From NCBI GenBank assembly GCA_050122535.1, contig JASFIT010000004.1, positions 1-31,068 of the forward strand: a stretch of DNA of 31,068 nucleotides, in the 5' to 3' direction. The stretch comes from JASFEQ01 sp050122535 (GTDB lineage: Bacteria; Desulfobacterota; DSM-4660; Desulfatiglandales; HGW-15). Shown piece by piece: positions 7,812 through 15,749 of this stretch; within the stretch, counting starts at the first letter, position 1, and every line of letters begins with the position of its first letter. Both the position numbers and the translations under genes were made by a program. The notes under the pieces are model-generated. The model was not told the origin of the DNA. It was given only the letters and a program-made list of their open reading frames with translations, and did not search any database.

Positions 7812-8624
7812 TCATCGTTTCTTCTTTGGGCGGCCTATTCGACCTTGGCGGTACGCATTCGTGTAGTTCAGACAATACCGATCTCTACCCAGGACCACCT
7901 CCGCCGCAAGCAGTGCCTCATAAAGCTCTCGGTCCAAGGGATCCATAATGGCGCTGTCCAGGCCCGCCTCCAAAGCAAAGGCCAGAAAGGCTCGATTGAT
8001 TAATCCCCGAGCAGGCATGCCAAAGGAGATATTGCTAAGACCAGAGGTCAGATGGACGTCCTGGAACTGCGCCTTGATTTCCCGCATGGTTTCAAATGCC
8101 TTAAGCCCGCTATTTGTATCCGTGGCAATCGCTATGACTAAAGGATCTATAAAGAGCTTGTCACGGTCTATGCCGGCCTGATCCGTTTCATGGATCACTT
8201 GACGGACGATACCCAAGCGGTCCTTTGTCGTCTTAGGAATCCCCCTATCATCCAGGGCGAGGGCAATGACTGGACAGCCATGTTTTGCAGGGAGAGGCAA
8301 GACTTCCTCTAAACGTTTCTTTTCCCCGCTAATGGAGTTGATCATGGGCGTCTGTTCCACGTGATCCATCGCAGCCGTTAGGGCCTTTGGGTTGACACTA
8401 TCTAGGCACAAGGGCACGTCTACCACTTCCTGAACAACGCCCACCAGCCATACCAGGGCATCGGTCTCCAGATCCGGCTTGGTCCCCGCATTGACATCCA
8501 GGTAATCGGCACCTGACTCCACTTGTCTAAGGGCCAGGTCCTGGATGTATTCCTTGTCGCGTTCAGCTATGGCTTTCGCAACCTGGCTGCGGGTCCCGTT
8601 GATTTTCTCACCGATGATAAGCAT
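7812..8624 (-). CDS. tetrahydrofolate-linked corrinoid methyltransferase (MeTr/MtoA type, pterin-binding TIM barrel)
   Basis: 270 residues from the ATG at 8624 (MLIIGEKING). The longer frame to 8768 only adds 48 codons that run through a palindromic repeat, so I reject it. The start MLIIGEKINGTR, the block DYLDVNAGTKP, the segment DSVNPKAL and the block GLSNISFGMPARGLINRAF are hallmarks of the pterin-binding methyltransferase family (AcsE/MetH domain; methyltransferase II of O-demethylases). Known role: moves the methyl group from methyl-Co(III) corrinoid protein to tetrahydrofolate, feeding the Wood-Ljungdahl (C1) pathway. It follows the corrinoid protein and the URO-D methyltransferase in the same orientation, which is the Mto/Odm component set. 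The basic tail GRPKKKR is unremarkable. Confidence 0.88.
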   Translation of the reverse strand: MLIIGEKINGTRSQVAKAIAERDKEYIQDLALRQVESGADYLDVNAGTKPDLETDALVWLVGVVQEVVDVPLCLDSVNPKALTAAMDHVEQTPMINSISGEKKRLEEVLPLPAKHGCPVIALALDDRGIPKTTKDRLGIVRQVIHETDQAGIDRDKLFIDPLVIAIATDTNSGLKAFETMREIKAQFQDVHLTSGLSNISFGMPARGLINRAFLAFALEAGLDSAIMDPLDRELYEALLAAEVVLGRDRYCLNYTNAYRQGRIGRPKKKR

Positions 8625-9030
8625 AATAATTCTCTCTATATTTCTGTGGATTCCCGCTCCCTGCCTCCGCAGGGACAAGCTTCGAGACTGTCTCAAATTA
8701 ATAGAAACTGTCATTCCGGACGAATCCCGCAGAGCGGGATGAGATCCGTGGTTCGACAGGCTCACCACCCTGAGCGAAGTCGAAGGGGAATCCAGGGAAA
8801 CGCAATAGAGCTAATCCTTTCTGGATCGCGGCTCGCCCCGTTGAATTGCGCTTTGCGCACTCGCCAAAGGCGAGATTCAACAGGGCGAGCGTCCCGCTTT
8901 GCGGGACTTGGCCGCGATGACGAATTGTCGCACAAGCGCCTTCGCGGGAATGACATGAATTGCTGAACGCTGATGGCTGACACCTTCCTTAACCCACGAC
9001 CCCGTATTCTCTACCAGCGGCCACAAATGC
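8625..9030. repeat. palindromic interspersed element between URO-D methyltransferase and MeTr genes
   Basis: A 406-nt gap without a supported gene, apart from a possible readthrough tail of the upstream gene to 8989. GTCATTCC at 8710-8717 is mirrored by GGAATGAC at 8947-8954, bounding a roughly 245-bp element. It contains a widespread bacterial palindrome (around 8752-8788, GGTTCGACAGGCTCACC with its inverted half CTGAGCGAAGTCGAA). It also has a branched structure at 8824-8918: an outer ATCGCGGC/GCCGCGAT stem, a middle TCGCCC...GTTGAAT stem, and hairpins TGCGC-TTT-GCGCA, CTCGCC-AAA-GGCGAG and GTCCCGC-TTT-GCGGGAC. Related ends occur at 17614-17776 and at the right edge. Confidence 0.7.
8710..8954. 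repeat. interspersed palindromic element, copy 1 (GTCATTCC...GGAATGAC ends)
   Basis: Bounded by perfect 8-bp inverted ends and filled with hairpins. CTGTCATTCCGGACGA at 8708-8723 matches the ends at 17762-17778 (inverted) and 30974-30990 with at most one or two differences. It carries no coding capacity. It accounts for the false 48-codon extension of the MeTr frame. Confidence 0.65.
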
Positions 9031-10119
9031 CTACATGTTTTCAGGCTTGGTATTGATAGGCCCATCGCATCCGGGACAGAGGAGCAGACCAGTGGGGCCC
9101 ACGTCCCGCACAAGCGCCTTTACGTAATCGTAGATGTCATCGGGCGTGCCCGTGGCAAACATGGTGGCAGGCACGTCTCCCATGATAGCCATGTGGTCCC
9201 CCAGTACCTCTTTCACCTTTCGGATGTCTGTCATCCCATCAGGGTTAAGCACGCATTTCTTGGCCGGGAATTCCAAAAGTCGGCTCAGATCACGCGTCCA
9301 ATCCTGGTCCCAGTGCAAAACGGATATGATGCCCTTCTCGCTGAGGGCGTTAATGATCTCATAGAAATAGGGGAAGACGAGGGAGTCCCAGATCTTGGGG
9401 GCGAGAAGGGCACTGGCTGAGCGCCACCCTCCAACCCAGACACGGGGCACATTAGAAATTTCTGCGGCGCGGATGCCCACTTGTATCTGGTATGGAAGCA
9501 TCACATCCATAGCTGCCTTCACCTTGTCAGGGATGCGGTAGAGATCCAGGAAAAATTTCGGCATGGAACGCGCGCCACACAAGCTCTCAAAGGGAATGGT
9601 GGTGGAGGCACAGGCTCCAATGACGTATCCGGCCTTGCGGAATATCTTAGGCGTCTCCCCAAAGTTCTTTCCCATCCACTCACTGTGGCGCTCATAGAGC
9701 TCCATGTCCAATATTTTGGGTCGATACCCTTCCAAAAAAGCGGACCATCCCTTATTTATGACAAAATCATAGTCCTCCACAGTCATCATTTCTGCTTCCT
9801 GTACCTGCCACAGTTCATCCTCTGGCAATTCCTTCCCCGGCATGGCAAGCTTGGAGAGCCACAAGAGGCTCAGTTTTACGGTCTGGAAAGCGCCAGGCAT
9901 CATGTTGATGCCATCCAGGTCTCCAAGGCGGTCCATGGTAGCAAGAGTGACCTCTATGGGAGCATCTGGGTTAGTCACGAATTCGGCTTGTGTCATGCCC
10001 ATGTAGCGGGGTGAAAAGGCCGTGGCCATATAGATAATGGGGATTCGATCCACAGGCTCCAGATTAATCGTCCGAGTGATCCGATCGAGTCGCTCCTGAT
10101 ACAGTTTTTCATTATCCAT
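9031..10119 (-). CDS. uroporphyrinogen-decarboxylase-family corrinoid methyltransferase (MtoB/MTI type), with in-frame TAG near C-terminus
   Basis: 362 residues to a TAG at 9031-9033. The start is placed at the ATG at 10119, where GGAGGG sits at good spacing; the GTG at 10125 has the ribosome site almost touching it. The URO-D fold is visible from LDRITRTINLEPVDRIP (residues 11-27) to LLLCPGCDGPINTKPENM. H269 (in HWDQDW) and C351 are likely zinc ligands. MtaA-type relatives have H-x-C where this protein has H-x-D. Role by family and context: takes a methyl group from a substrate, probably an aryl methyl ether, and gives it to the corrinoid protein encoded just upstream, whose stop overlaps the start region. 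After the TAG, 13 in-frame codons (AFVAAGREYGVVG) and a TAA at 8989-8991 follow, resembling the normal family end. The stop is therefore either a nonsense change or is read through. Confidence 0.82.
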   Translation of the reverse strand: MDNEKLYQERLDRITRTINLEPVDRIPIIYMATAFSPRYMGMTQAEFVTNPDAPIEVTLATMDRLGDLDGINMMPGAFQTVKLSLLWLSKLAMPGKELPEDELWQVQEAEMMTVEDYDFVINKGWSAFLEGYRPKILDMELYERHSEWMGKNFGETPKIFRKAGYVIGACASTTIPFESLCGARSMPKFFLDLYRIPDKVKAAMDVMLPYQIQVGIRAAEISNVPRVWVGGWRSASALLAPKIWDSLVFPYFYEIINALSEKGIISVLHWDQDWTRDLSRLLEFPAKKCVLNPDGMTDIRKVKEVLGDHMAIMGDVPATMFATGTPDDIYDYVKALVRDVGPTGLLLCPGCDGPINTKPENM

Positions 10120-10121
10120 GA

Positions 10122-10748
10122 TCACCCCTCCATGAACCTGTTACAAAGGGTGACAGCCTCCTGAGCGTCCGCCCCCCAATCATCAGCCCCACTGTACTCG
10201 ACCACCTCCTGGTTAACGGGTCCTCCGCCAAGCATGATCTTGACCTGTGACCGGATCCCAGCTTCGTTGATCGCGTCCACCGTATCCTTCATGGATTCAA
10301 AAGCGGTTGTGATAAGGGCAGAGAGTCCCACAACCGGGGCCGCCGTCTCTTTGATGACCTCAATAAATTTTTCCGGGGGAACATCCACCCCCAGATCATA
10401 GACATCATAGTTGGCGGCTTTCAACATCCCCACGACGAGGTCCTTGCCGATATCATGTATGTCTCCTTTAACCGTGCCCACCACCACCCTTCCACGGCTT
10501 GCGTCGCCCGGTAGCTGCATCTTGGGACCGAGCATTTTGGTGGCCTGTTTAAAGAGTTCTCCGGCCATCATAAGGTCAGATATGAAATATGTGTTCTCCT
10601 CAAAACGCTTCCCCACGAGGACCATACCTGCTCTGCAATCTTCAAGTATGGTCATGGGATCAGCGCCGGCGCCTAGTTCCTGCTGGACCAGCTCTAAAAA
10701 CGGTCCCTCCTCCAAATCTGCCAGCTTTTGTACAATCGGTTTGTCCAT
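10122..10748 (-). CDS. corrinoid (B12-binding) methyl-carrier protein (MtoC/MtbC type)
   Basis: 208 residues in two parts. A helical cap domain (about residues 1-85) is followed by a cobalamin-binding Rossmann domain. The B12 signature is complete: D96-x-H98-x-x-G101 in GDIHDIGK, S143-x-L145 in GLSALITT, and GGGPVN at 174-179. His98 would be the lower axial ligand of cobalt. Role: the corrinoid shuttle between methyltransferase I (URO-D type, next gene) and methyltransferase II (MeTr type). Its TGA overlaps the next gene's start region, so the two are translationally coupled. The ribosome site TAGGAGAGG precedes the ATG at 10748. A corrinoid activator (RACE/RamA type) is normally needed and is not in this window. 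Confidence 0.92.
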   Translation of the reverse strand: MDKPIVQKLADLEEGPFLELVQQELGAGADPMTILEDCRAGMVLVGKRFEENTYFISDLMMAGELFKQATKMLGPKMQLPGDASRGRVVVGTVKGDIHDIGKDLVVGMLKAANYDVYDLGVDVPPEKFIEVIKETAAPVVGLSALITTAFESMKDTVDAINEAGIRSQVKIMLGGGPVNQEVVEYSGADDWGADAQEAVTLCNRFMEG

Positions 10749-11007
10749 GATCCTCTCCTATTACATAACCCCCATTAAGCGAAAACGCTCAATGGGGATT
10801 TACGACTATATGCGAGAACGCCCTGCCTTAATCCTCCCCGATTCCAGCCTTCGTAGCCGCGGCTACTACGGCGGAGTAGGCCAAGGGGGCGGAGATCCTT
10901 TTGAGGTTGAACAAAAGATGCCCCGCACCTTTAAATATCCCCTGATTGCGTTTTGACGCGATGCGGGTATGTGTCTAAATCGATCCCCTGCTCAGGCTTT
11001 CTCTTGG
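10749..11007 (-). promoter_or_regulatory. 259-nt spacer with hairpin upstream of corrinoid protein gene
   Basis: There is no gene. A hairpin at 10770-10797 has a CCCCATT/AATGGGG outer stem, an AGCG/CGCT inner stem and a four-base loop. It lies just before the ribosome site of the corrinoid gene on the transcribed strand. It lacks a U-tract, so an mRNA processing or stability role between dctM and the methyltransferase genes is more likely than termination. The 14-bp palindrome GTAGCCGCGGCTAC near 10852-10866 looks like a dispersed repeat half-site. I see no convincing -35/-10 pair. Confidence 0.4.
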
Positions 11008-12321
11008 TCAGAGCATTAAACTGGGCAGCCACAGGGCGAGGGCCGGAAAGACCATCACGAGAATTACGGCGAACGTGTCGCAGAGCACAAATGGGAAAAC
11101 AGCGCTATAGATGTCTGTCATTGTGGTTCCTTTTGGGGCAACACCTTTCATGATAAACAGCAATACCCCAAAGGGGGGCGTGGTTAAGGCAATCTCCAGA
11201 TCAATCAACATAATGATGGCAAACCAGAATGGATCCACACCCAGCGCCTCTACAACAGGCACGAAAAGCGGTACGGTGATCATCATAATAGAGACCTGGT
11301 CCACAAAAATGCCCAAGAAAAACACCATGAGCAGCATGGCAATAATCTTTAGCATTGTAGGCAGGGGCCATCCCACGATCAGTTCCGTCATCCCTTTTGT
11401 GGTGCCGGTAAAGGCCATAATCTGGCTGAATATCATGGATCCCGCCACGATCAGGAAGATCATCCCCGTAATTCTGGTGCTGGCTATAACCACCTTCTTG
11501 AGCATTTCCCAGCTAAAACCGCCATAGAAGATGGACTGGATAAAGGCCCCAAGTACCCCGACGGCGGCCGACTCCGTGGGCGTGGCAATACCCAAGAAGA
11601 TTAATCCCAAGACCAAGAACATAAGAATGGATAAGGGAAAAACATCGCGGAAAAAGAGATAGAGTTTTACCTTTGCTGGTACTTTTTCCATCTCATAATC
11701 AGGCGTCAGTTCGGGCTTTAGAAGGCAGGCTCCTATGATATAGGTCATATAATTTGCTCCCATGATCAAGCCCGGAATAACGCCTGCGATGAGTAATTTG
11801 GCAATGGAGATCTCAGCAATGGTTCCGTAAATAACAGAGAGGGTGCTTGGGGGGATAATCATGGCTATCCCCCCGGCGGCCATGATGGGCCCAATGGTCA
11901 TAAGACGACTGTATCCCCGTTTTTCCATTTCAGGGACCAAAAGGGAACCCAACATGGCCGTGTTGGCCATGGGTGAACCACTCAGTGCGGCAAATATGGT
12001 TCCGCCCAAATTGGCCAGTATACTGAGTCGGCCAGGGAGACGACCCAACAACTTTGACAGCACGTCCAGGGCGCGCAAGGCCATGCCAGAGTGAAATAAA
12101 ACTTCTCCCAGCAGAATAAAGAGGGGTACCGGTGCCAAGGTAAAAAGGGTCAAAGATTGAAACATATTCATGGTCATCTGATAGGGACCCGCGTGGGTCC
12201 CCATAATGAAGACCACAACGATGCCATTGATCAGCAGGAAGGAAAACGCAACAGGCAGGCCTATGGCAAGCAGAAACAAAAACCCGGTAAAAAAGAGTAT
12301 GAGGAACACCCACCATTCCAT
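11008..12321 (-). CDS. dctM: TRAP transporter large membrane subunit DctM
   Basis: 437 residues with many hydrophobic helices and typical TRAP-T large-subunit sequence: PVPLFILLGEVLFHSG, FAALSGSPMANTAMLGSLLVP and IPPSTLSVIYG. DctM forms the Na+- (or H+-) coupled transport channel, working with the small membrane subunit DctQ and the periplasmic binding protein DctP. All three genes are present in the order P-Q-M. The start at 12321 has only a weak ribosome site (AGGT). Given the catabolic genes on both sides, uptake of an aromatic carboxylate such as a substituted phenylacetate is a reasonable inference. TRAP systems carry many organic acids, so the substrate is open. Confidence 0.93.
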   Translation of the reverse strand: MEWWVFLILFFTGFLFLLAIGLPVAFSFLLINGIVVVFIMGTHAGPYQMTMNMFQSLTLFTLAPVPLFILLGEVLFHSGMALRALDVLSKLLGRLPGRLSILANLGGTIFAALSGSPMANTAMLGSLLVPEMEKRGYSRLMTIGPIMAAGGIAMIIPPSTLSVIYGTIAEISIAKLLIAGVIPGLIMGANYMTYIIGACLLKPELTPDYEMEKVPAKVKLYLFFRDVFPLSILMFLVLGLIFLGIATPTESAAVGVLGAFIQSIFYGGFSWEMLKKVVIASTRITGMIFLIVAGSMIFSQIMAFTGTTKGMTELIVGWPLPTMLKIIAMLLMVFFLGIFVDQVSIMMITVPLFVPVVEALGVDPFWFAIIMLIDLEIALTTPPFGVLLFIMKGVAPKGTTMTDIYSAVFPFVLCDTFAVILVMVFPALALWLPSLML

Positions 12322-12466
12322 ATCATTTTACCTGATTACAATTTCAGTGGGATGGGAATTTCATATTTCTATCGCAGTGACAAATCATTTGAAAAGGAAT
12401 GCAAAGTCTTCTTACGTGTAATTATAAGGCCAGGTCTAATCCTCTGGAGTGGGCCATATTCCCAAC

Positions 12467-12985
12467 TCAGTCTGCGTCACTCTTGGATACTTCCCCAGCT
12501 AGGAGGCCCTTTAAAATCCTAATGAACTGAATACAACATAATAAGATTCCCAAAGGTATGACAGCGACTAAGATGTATTTGGGCATAAGGATCATGCCCA
12601 TCATAATAACGTCTCTTTGATAGAGACTGTAAATGGCCTTAGCACCATGATAAGCGAAGAAGCCACAGGTCAAGATTCCCAGAATACATACGATAACGCT
12701 GAGAATATATTGTTTCTTTCGAGACAGTCGAATGAGAACCACATCGATCTTCACATGACCATCTTCTTTAAGGACCCAGGCCGCTGCAAGAAATGTGGCG
12801 TAGAGCAAAATCCATTCCGTTATTTCTGTGGCCCACACAGGCGGCTTGCCTATGAAATATCTCATGAGAACGTTGTAGGAAACAACAAGTGCCATGGTCA
12901 CTAATAGAACCCCAGCAATAACAGCAAGGGCTCTTATCAACCCATCGAATATCAAACTTCCCTTACCAGGACCTTTTGTTTTCAA
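12467..12985 (-). CDS. dctQ: TRAP transporter small membrane subunit DctQ
   Basis: 172 residues with four predicted membrane helices. DctQ hallmarks are visible in the segment NVLMRYFIGKPPVWATEITE (about residues 39-58) and AAWVLKEDGHVKIDVV. The start is TTG at 12985 with GAGGTGAG about five bases upstream. It acts with DctM in the inner membrane, probably as scaffold and stator of the elevator transporter. A 184-nt gap separates it from dctP and a 145-nt gap from dctM; I see no structure of note in either. The divergent helices make DctQ hard to recognise alone, but its position between dctP and dctM settles the call. Confidence 0.9.
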   Translation of the reverse strand: MKTKGPGKGSLIFDGLIRALAVIAGVLLVTMALVVSYNVLMRYFIGKPPVWATEITEWILLYATFLAAAWVLKEDGHVKIDVVLIRLSRKKQYILSVIVCILGILTCGFFAYHGAKAIYSLYQRDVIMMGMILMPKYILVAVIPLGILLCCIQFIRILKGLLAGEVSKSDAD

Positions 12986-13169
12986 CGGCTCACCTCATAT
13001 TTGTCAACCGGTATCAACTCTCAAAAATATGGGGATCGAGCTTCCACCCGGGAAAGCTACACGAATGCAAAAACAATCATCTGTTGAAAAGCCATTTGAG
13101 CAGAAGCTCGTCTCCCCAATGGGAACTTAAGACATAGAAGAACTCGTCATGAGGATAGAATCCCTTCTG

Positions 13170-14180
13170 CTATTCCAACATGGCTTTTACTTTTGGGGCC
13201 AATTTTGGAGCCCGTTTTTGTACCAGTTCATCCCAACCCGCCTTGTAGGCCAATGCCACATATTTCTTGGCCTCGTCCGGGGGCAAAGTGGCAATTTGTA
13301 CGCCAGCCTTGGTCAACAATTCCTTCTCTTTCGCCATAACCCCCATATACTGCGCCCACATGCTTTTTTCATGCTCCTTCAATGAGGTCTCCAGCCCCTC
13401 ACGCACATCAGGTGGCAGGCTCTTCCATTTCTTCAGGTTTATGGTAACGCATCCATCCAGTACGTAAAAACCAGGGTCGATGCGGTATTTGATCACCTCA
13501 TGCCAACCCAGATCCATAAGGCCCTTGCCAGGCCACCCAAGGCCTTCTACGGTACCTCGCTGCAGGGCCGTATAGACTTCAGCGGGCGCGATAGTGGTGG
13601 GTGAACCGCCCATGGCTTCAACAAAGGCCCGATATATGGCCGTTACACGAATGGTCTTACCCTTGAAATCAGCCACTTTCCTGATCGGTTTGGTCGTATA
13701 GAGATGGAAGTTCACGTTTTGGGGTAATTGGTTGCCGATATAATAGGCATTTAGTTTTTTGGCATGAAGATCATTATAGAACTTGTAGACACCCTTTTGG
13801 CGTAACTCCCATTGTGGAATTGCAAAGAGTTTCAGACAATCAACTTCGGGCATTTCCCCTGAGTAATAGTTGATCGCGCCGATCATGATATCCACAACGC
13901 CGTTGCGGACCGCCTCCCCTTGCTGGAACGTGGGAATAGCCTCAGGCCCTCCTATCACATTAAACTTGACCTTGCCCTTCAGCCTGTACTCTGCCCACCT
14001 CATCCATTGTTCACCGGGCCGATTCCAATGGACGGGTTTTGGCCAGGATTGAACAACCTTTAGTACTATGGCTTTAGCTTGCACCTCTGCGGGTGGTAGC
14101 ACAAAACTCATGAATCCGAAAGTTAGCAGAGAACACAACATTAAACCTAGAACTCCCTTGAGATAACGTTTCTCTTTCAT
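13170..14180 (-). CDS. dctP: TRAP transporter periplasmic substrate-binding protein DctP
   Basis: 336 residues. The N-terminus (MKEKRYLKGVLGLMLCSLL...) is a classic signal peptide, with a likely cut after VQA at about residue 35. The mature part begins IVLKVVQSWPKP and shows the DctP/TAXI-like fold features FKGKTIRVTAIYRAFVEAMG and APAEVYTALQRGTVEGLGW. It should bind an organic anion in the periplasm and hand it to DctQM. The ATG at 14180 has AAAGGGGG upstream. The gene ends in TAG. It follows padI after a 252-nt gap that may hold a promoter or leader, so the transporter may be expressed separately from the pad genes. The ligand is inferred from context only. Confidence 0.92.
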   Translation of the reverse strand: MKEKRYLKGVLGLMLCSLLTFGFMSFVLPPAEVQAKAIVLKVVQSWPKPVHWNRPGEQWMRWAEYRLKGKVKFNVIGGPEAIPTFQQGEAVRNGVVDIMIGAINYYSGEMPEVDCLKLFAIPQWELRQKGVYKFYNDLHAKKLNAYYIGNQLPQNVNFHLYTTKPIRKVADFKGKTIRVTAIYRAFVEAMGGSPTTIAPAEVYTALQRGTVEGLGWPGKGLMDLGWHEVIKYRIDPGFYVLDGCVTINLKKWKSLPPDVREGLETSLKEHEKSMWAQYMGVMAKEKELLTKAGVQIATLPPDEAKKYVALAYKAGWDELVQKRAPKLAPKVKAMLE

Positions 14181-14232
14181 AACGCCTATTCCCCCTTTCT
14201 TTTTGGTTAACGGTCCACTGATTCAGACCAGA

Positions 14233-14284
14233 TTAGAAGCTTCTGGCTCCCTTTTGACTCAACCTGTTTTCTCACCTCCTTTTT
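14233..14284 (-). promoter_or_regulatory. orphan strong Shine-Dalgarno with possible nine-codon leader ORF upstream of dctP
   Basis: On the - strand AAAAGGAGGTGAG (about 14271-14283) is a near-ideal ribosome site that no annotated gene uses. Twelve bases after the AGGAGG core comes TTG at 14262, opening a short frame (LSQKGARSF) that stops with TAA at 14233-14235. The end of the frame overlaps a CCAGA/TCTGG dyad around AGAAGCTTCT. It may be a leader peptide or a remnant of a lost gene. The spacing is longer than ideal, so confidence is low. Confidence 0.3.
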
Positions 14285-14432
14285 TGTGAATTGAAGCTCC
14301 CTGCAGTCCCACTTTTCAAGCGGAACGGCGAATGCACTCGCTGCGCGTTTTCATGAGCGCCCAGAGAATTGCTCAATTAATGATAAGTTTGACAAATGAT
14401 CCAATGGCAGCTATGTCACCAAAGGATCAGCC

Positions 14433-15749
14433 TCACAAACACGCCTCTGTGCTTTTCATCTCGGTTAGAGATCTGATATTCTCAAAGCGTTTGTCGACGA
14501 GCAGTTGGAATGCCTCAACATCTGATTTATCAAGATGATTGAATTTCCCCATGAGTTTGAAATATTCGGTGACAGACTTGGGCTTTTTTACTGTATGGGT
14601 GAATCGGTAGGCGCCCCTATCGCACTCCCATAAAGGAAATAAATTTGTTTCTACGGCGAGCCGGCATATGTCAACCCCTGAGTCGGACTTTGATCTCCAC
14701 CCGGTCGTGCAAGGTGTATAGAGGTGAATGTAGGACATCCCATCCTTTACGGCCATCGCCTTGGTCAGTTTTTTCGCATAATCCTCAGGGAACCCCACGG
14801 TCGCCGTGGCCACATAGGGTATATCATGGGCTGCCATAATCAGGGGCATGTTTTTGGGAGGTGTGGGTTTGCCCCTTCGCTTTTCTCCAACTGGTGTGGT
14901 CGTGGTCCATCCCAAAAAGGGTGTGGTACCGCTCCTCTGTACCCCCGTATTCATGTACCCCTCGTTGTCATAACATATGACAATAATATTTTCACCCCTC
15001 TCAGCCGCGCCCGAGAGTGGCTGAAAGCCCACATCAGCAAGACATCCATCACCCGCAAAACAAACCACCTTCACATCTTTGCCCTTTTTCTTGTAATATC
15101 TCTTGAGGCCGGTGGCGGTTGATGGGAGGTTCGTCATGTTTGTCATGTGGGTGGGAACCCCACAGTATGTCTCGGTCCCCATGCCACAGATCAGGAGCAC
15201 GGCACAGCCAGGGGCACCAAATAAGATGGTATCGTCACCCAGTACCTTTAAACTGAATCTAAGACTGAGTTCAGCGGGACACCCCCAGCATAAGGGTGTG
15301 CCCATCCCGAACTGGTCCTTTTTCAGATGTTGGACCACGTTTCGGCTCTTGAGGAAAGAGATAAGGCCCTCAGGGCAGGCATCAACACACTGAGGATCCC
15401 CATCACAGAAGTCACATTTGGTGGCCTCTCTCCTGTCGGCGTTGTAGTCAATTCCCCCATAGGGACAGACCAAAGAACATAATCCGCAAGCTAGGCATTT
15501 GGCTTCGTTAATCCTAACGACGCCATTGTCCGGATCTTTTGTAATTGCTCCTGTGGGGCAGTTCTCCTCACAAGCTGGCTCTCCGCACTGATTGCAGGTT
15601 ATGGCAGAGTGGAATCCTATGCCGGGCAGATGAACCGCTTTTATCCCTGTTCCGCCCTTATTTTTGTCCTGACATTTTTCCTGGCACAAGAAACAATCCG
15701 CAGGACAAACCGCATCTTCAATCTTTAGGGTATCGTAGAATGATTTCAT
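14433..15749 (-). CDS. padI: phenylglyoxylate-type oxidoreductase beta subunit with fused polyferredoxin (PadI)
   Basis: 438 residues. The N-terminal 130 residues form a polyferredoxin with sets C15/19/22/26, C52/55/60/64, C85/88/91/95 and C112/115/121/125. The first set has an unusual C-x3-C opening. The TPP-binding domain follows, with GDG at 233-235 (FAGDGCLADVGFQ) and N262 in YDNEGYMNTG. It should bind TPP and, with PadG, decarboxylate an arylglyoxylate with CoA to the aroyl-CoA. It is the last of the pad block E-F-G-H-I, matching the order I recall for Azoarcus padEFGHI. The spacer to padH is 494 nt and holds a large inverted repeat. The family call is strong; phenylglyoxylate rather than another 2-oxoacid rests on synteny with padBCD. 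Confidence 0.87.
   Translation of the reverse strand: MKSFYDTLKIEDAVCPADCFLCQEKCQDKNKGGTGIKAVHLPGIGFHSAITCNQCGEPACEENCPTGAITKDPDNGVVRINEAKCLACGLCSLVCPYGGIDYNADRREATKCDFCDGDPQCVDACPEGLISFLKSRNVVQHLKKDQFGMGTPLCWGCPAELSLRFSLKVLGDDTILFGAPGCAVLLICGMGTETYCGVPTHMTNMTNLPSTATGLKRYYKKKGKDVKVVCFAGDGCLADVGFQPLSGAAERGENIIVICYDNEGYMNTGVQRSGTTPFLGWTTTTPVGEKRRGKPTPPKNMPLIMAAHDIPYVATATVGFPEDYAKKLTKAMAVKDGMSYIHLYTPCTTGWRSKSDSGVDICRLAVETNLFPLWECDRGAYRFTHTVKKPKSVTEYFKLMGKFNHLDKSDVEAFQLLVDKRFENIRSLTEMKSTEACL

Noticed and set aside
8625..8768. 48-codon N-terminal extension of the MeTr-type methyltransferase
   Set aside because: The extension is translated from a palindromic repeat, and the family starts at MLIIGEKING (ATG at 8624).
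9031..9033. Genome-wide UAG recoding as a settled conclusion
   Set aside because: TAG is the plausible normal stop of several other genes in the window, so the single internal TAG is reported only as a candidate.
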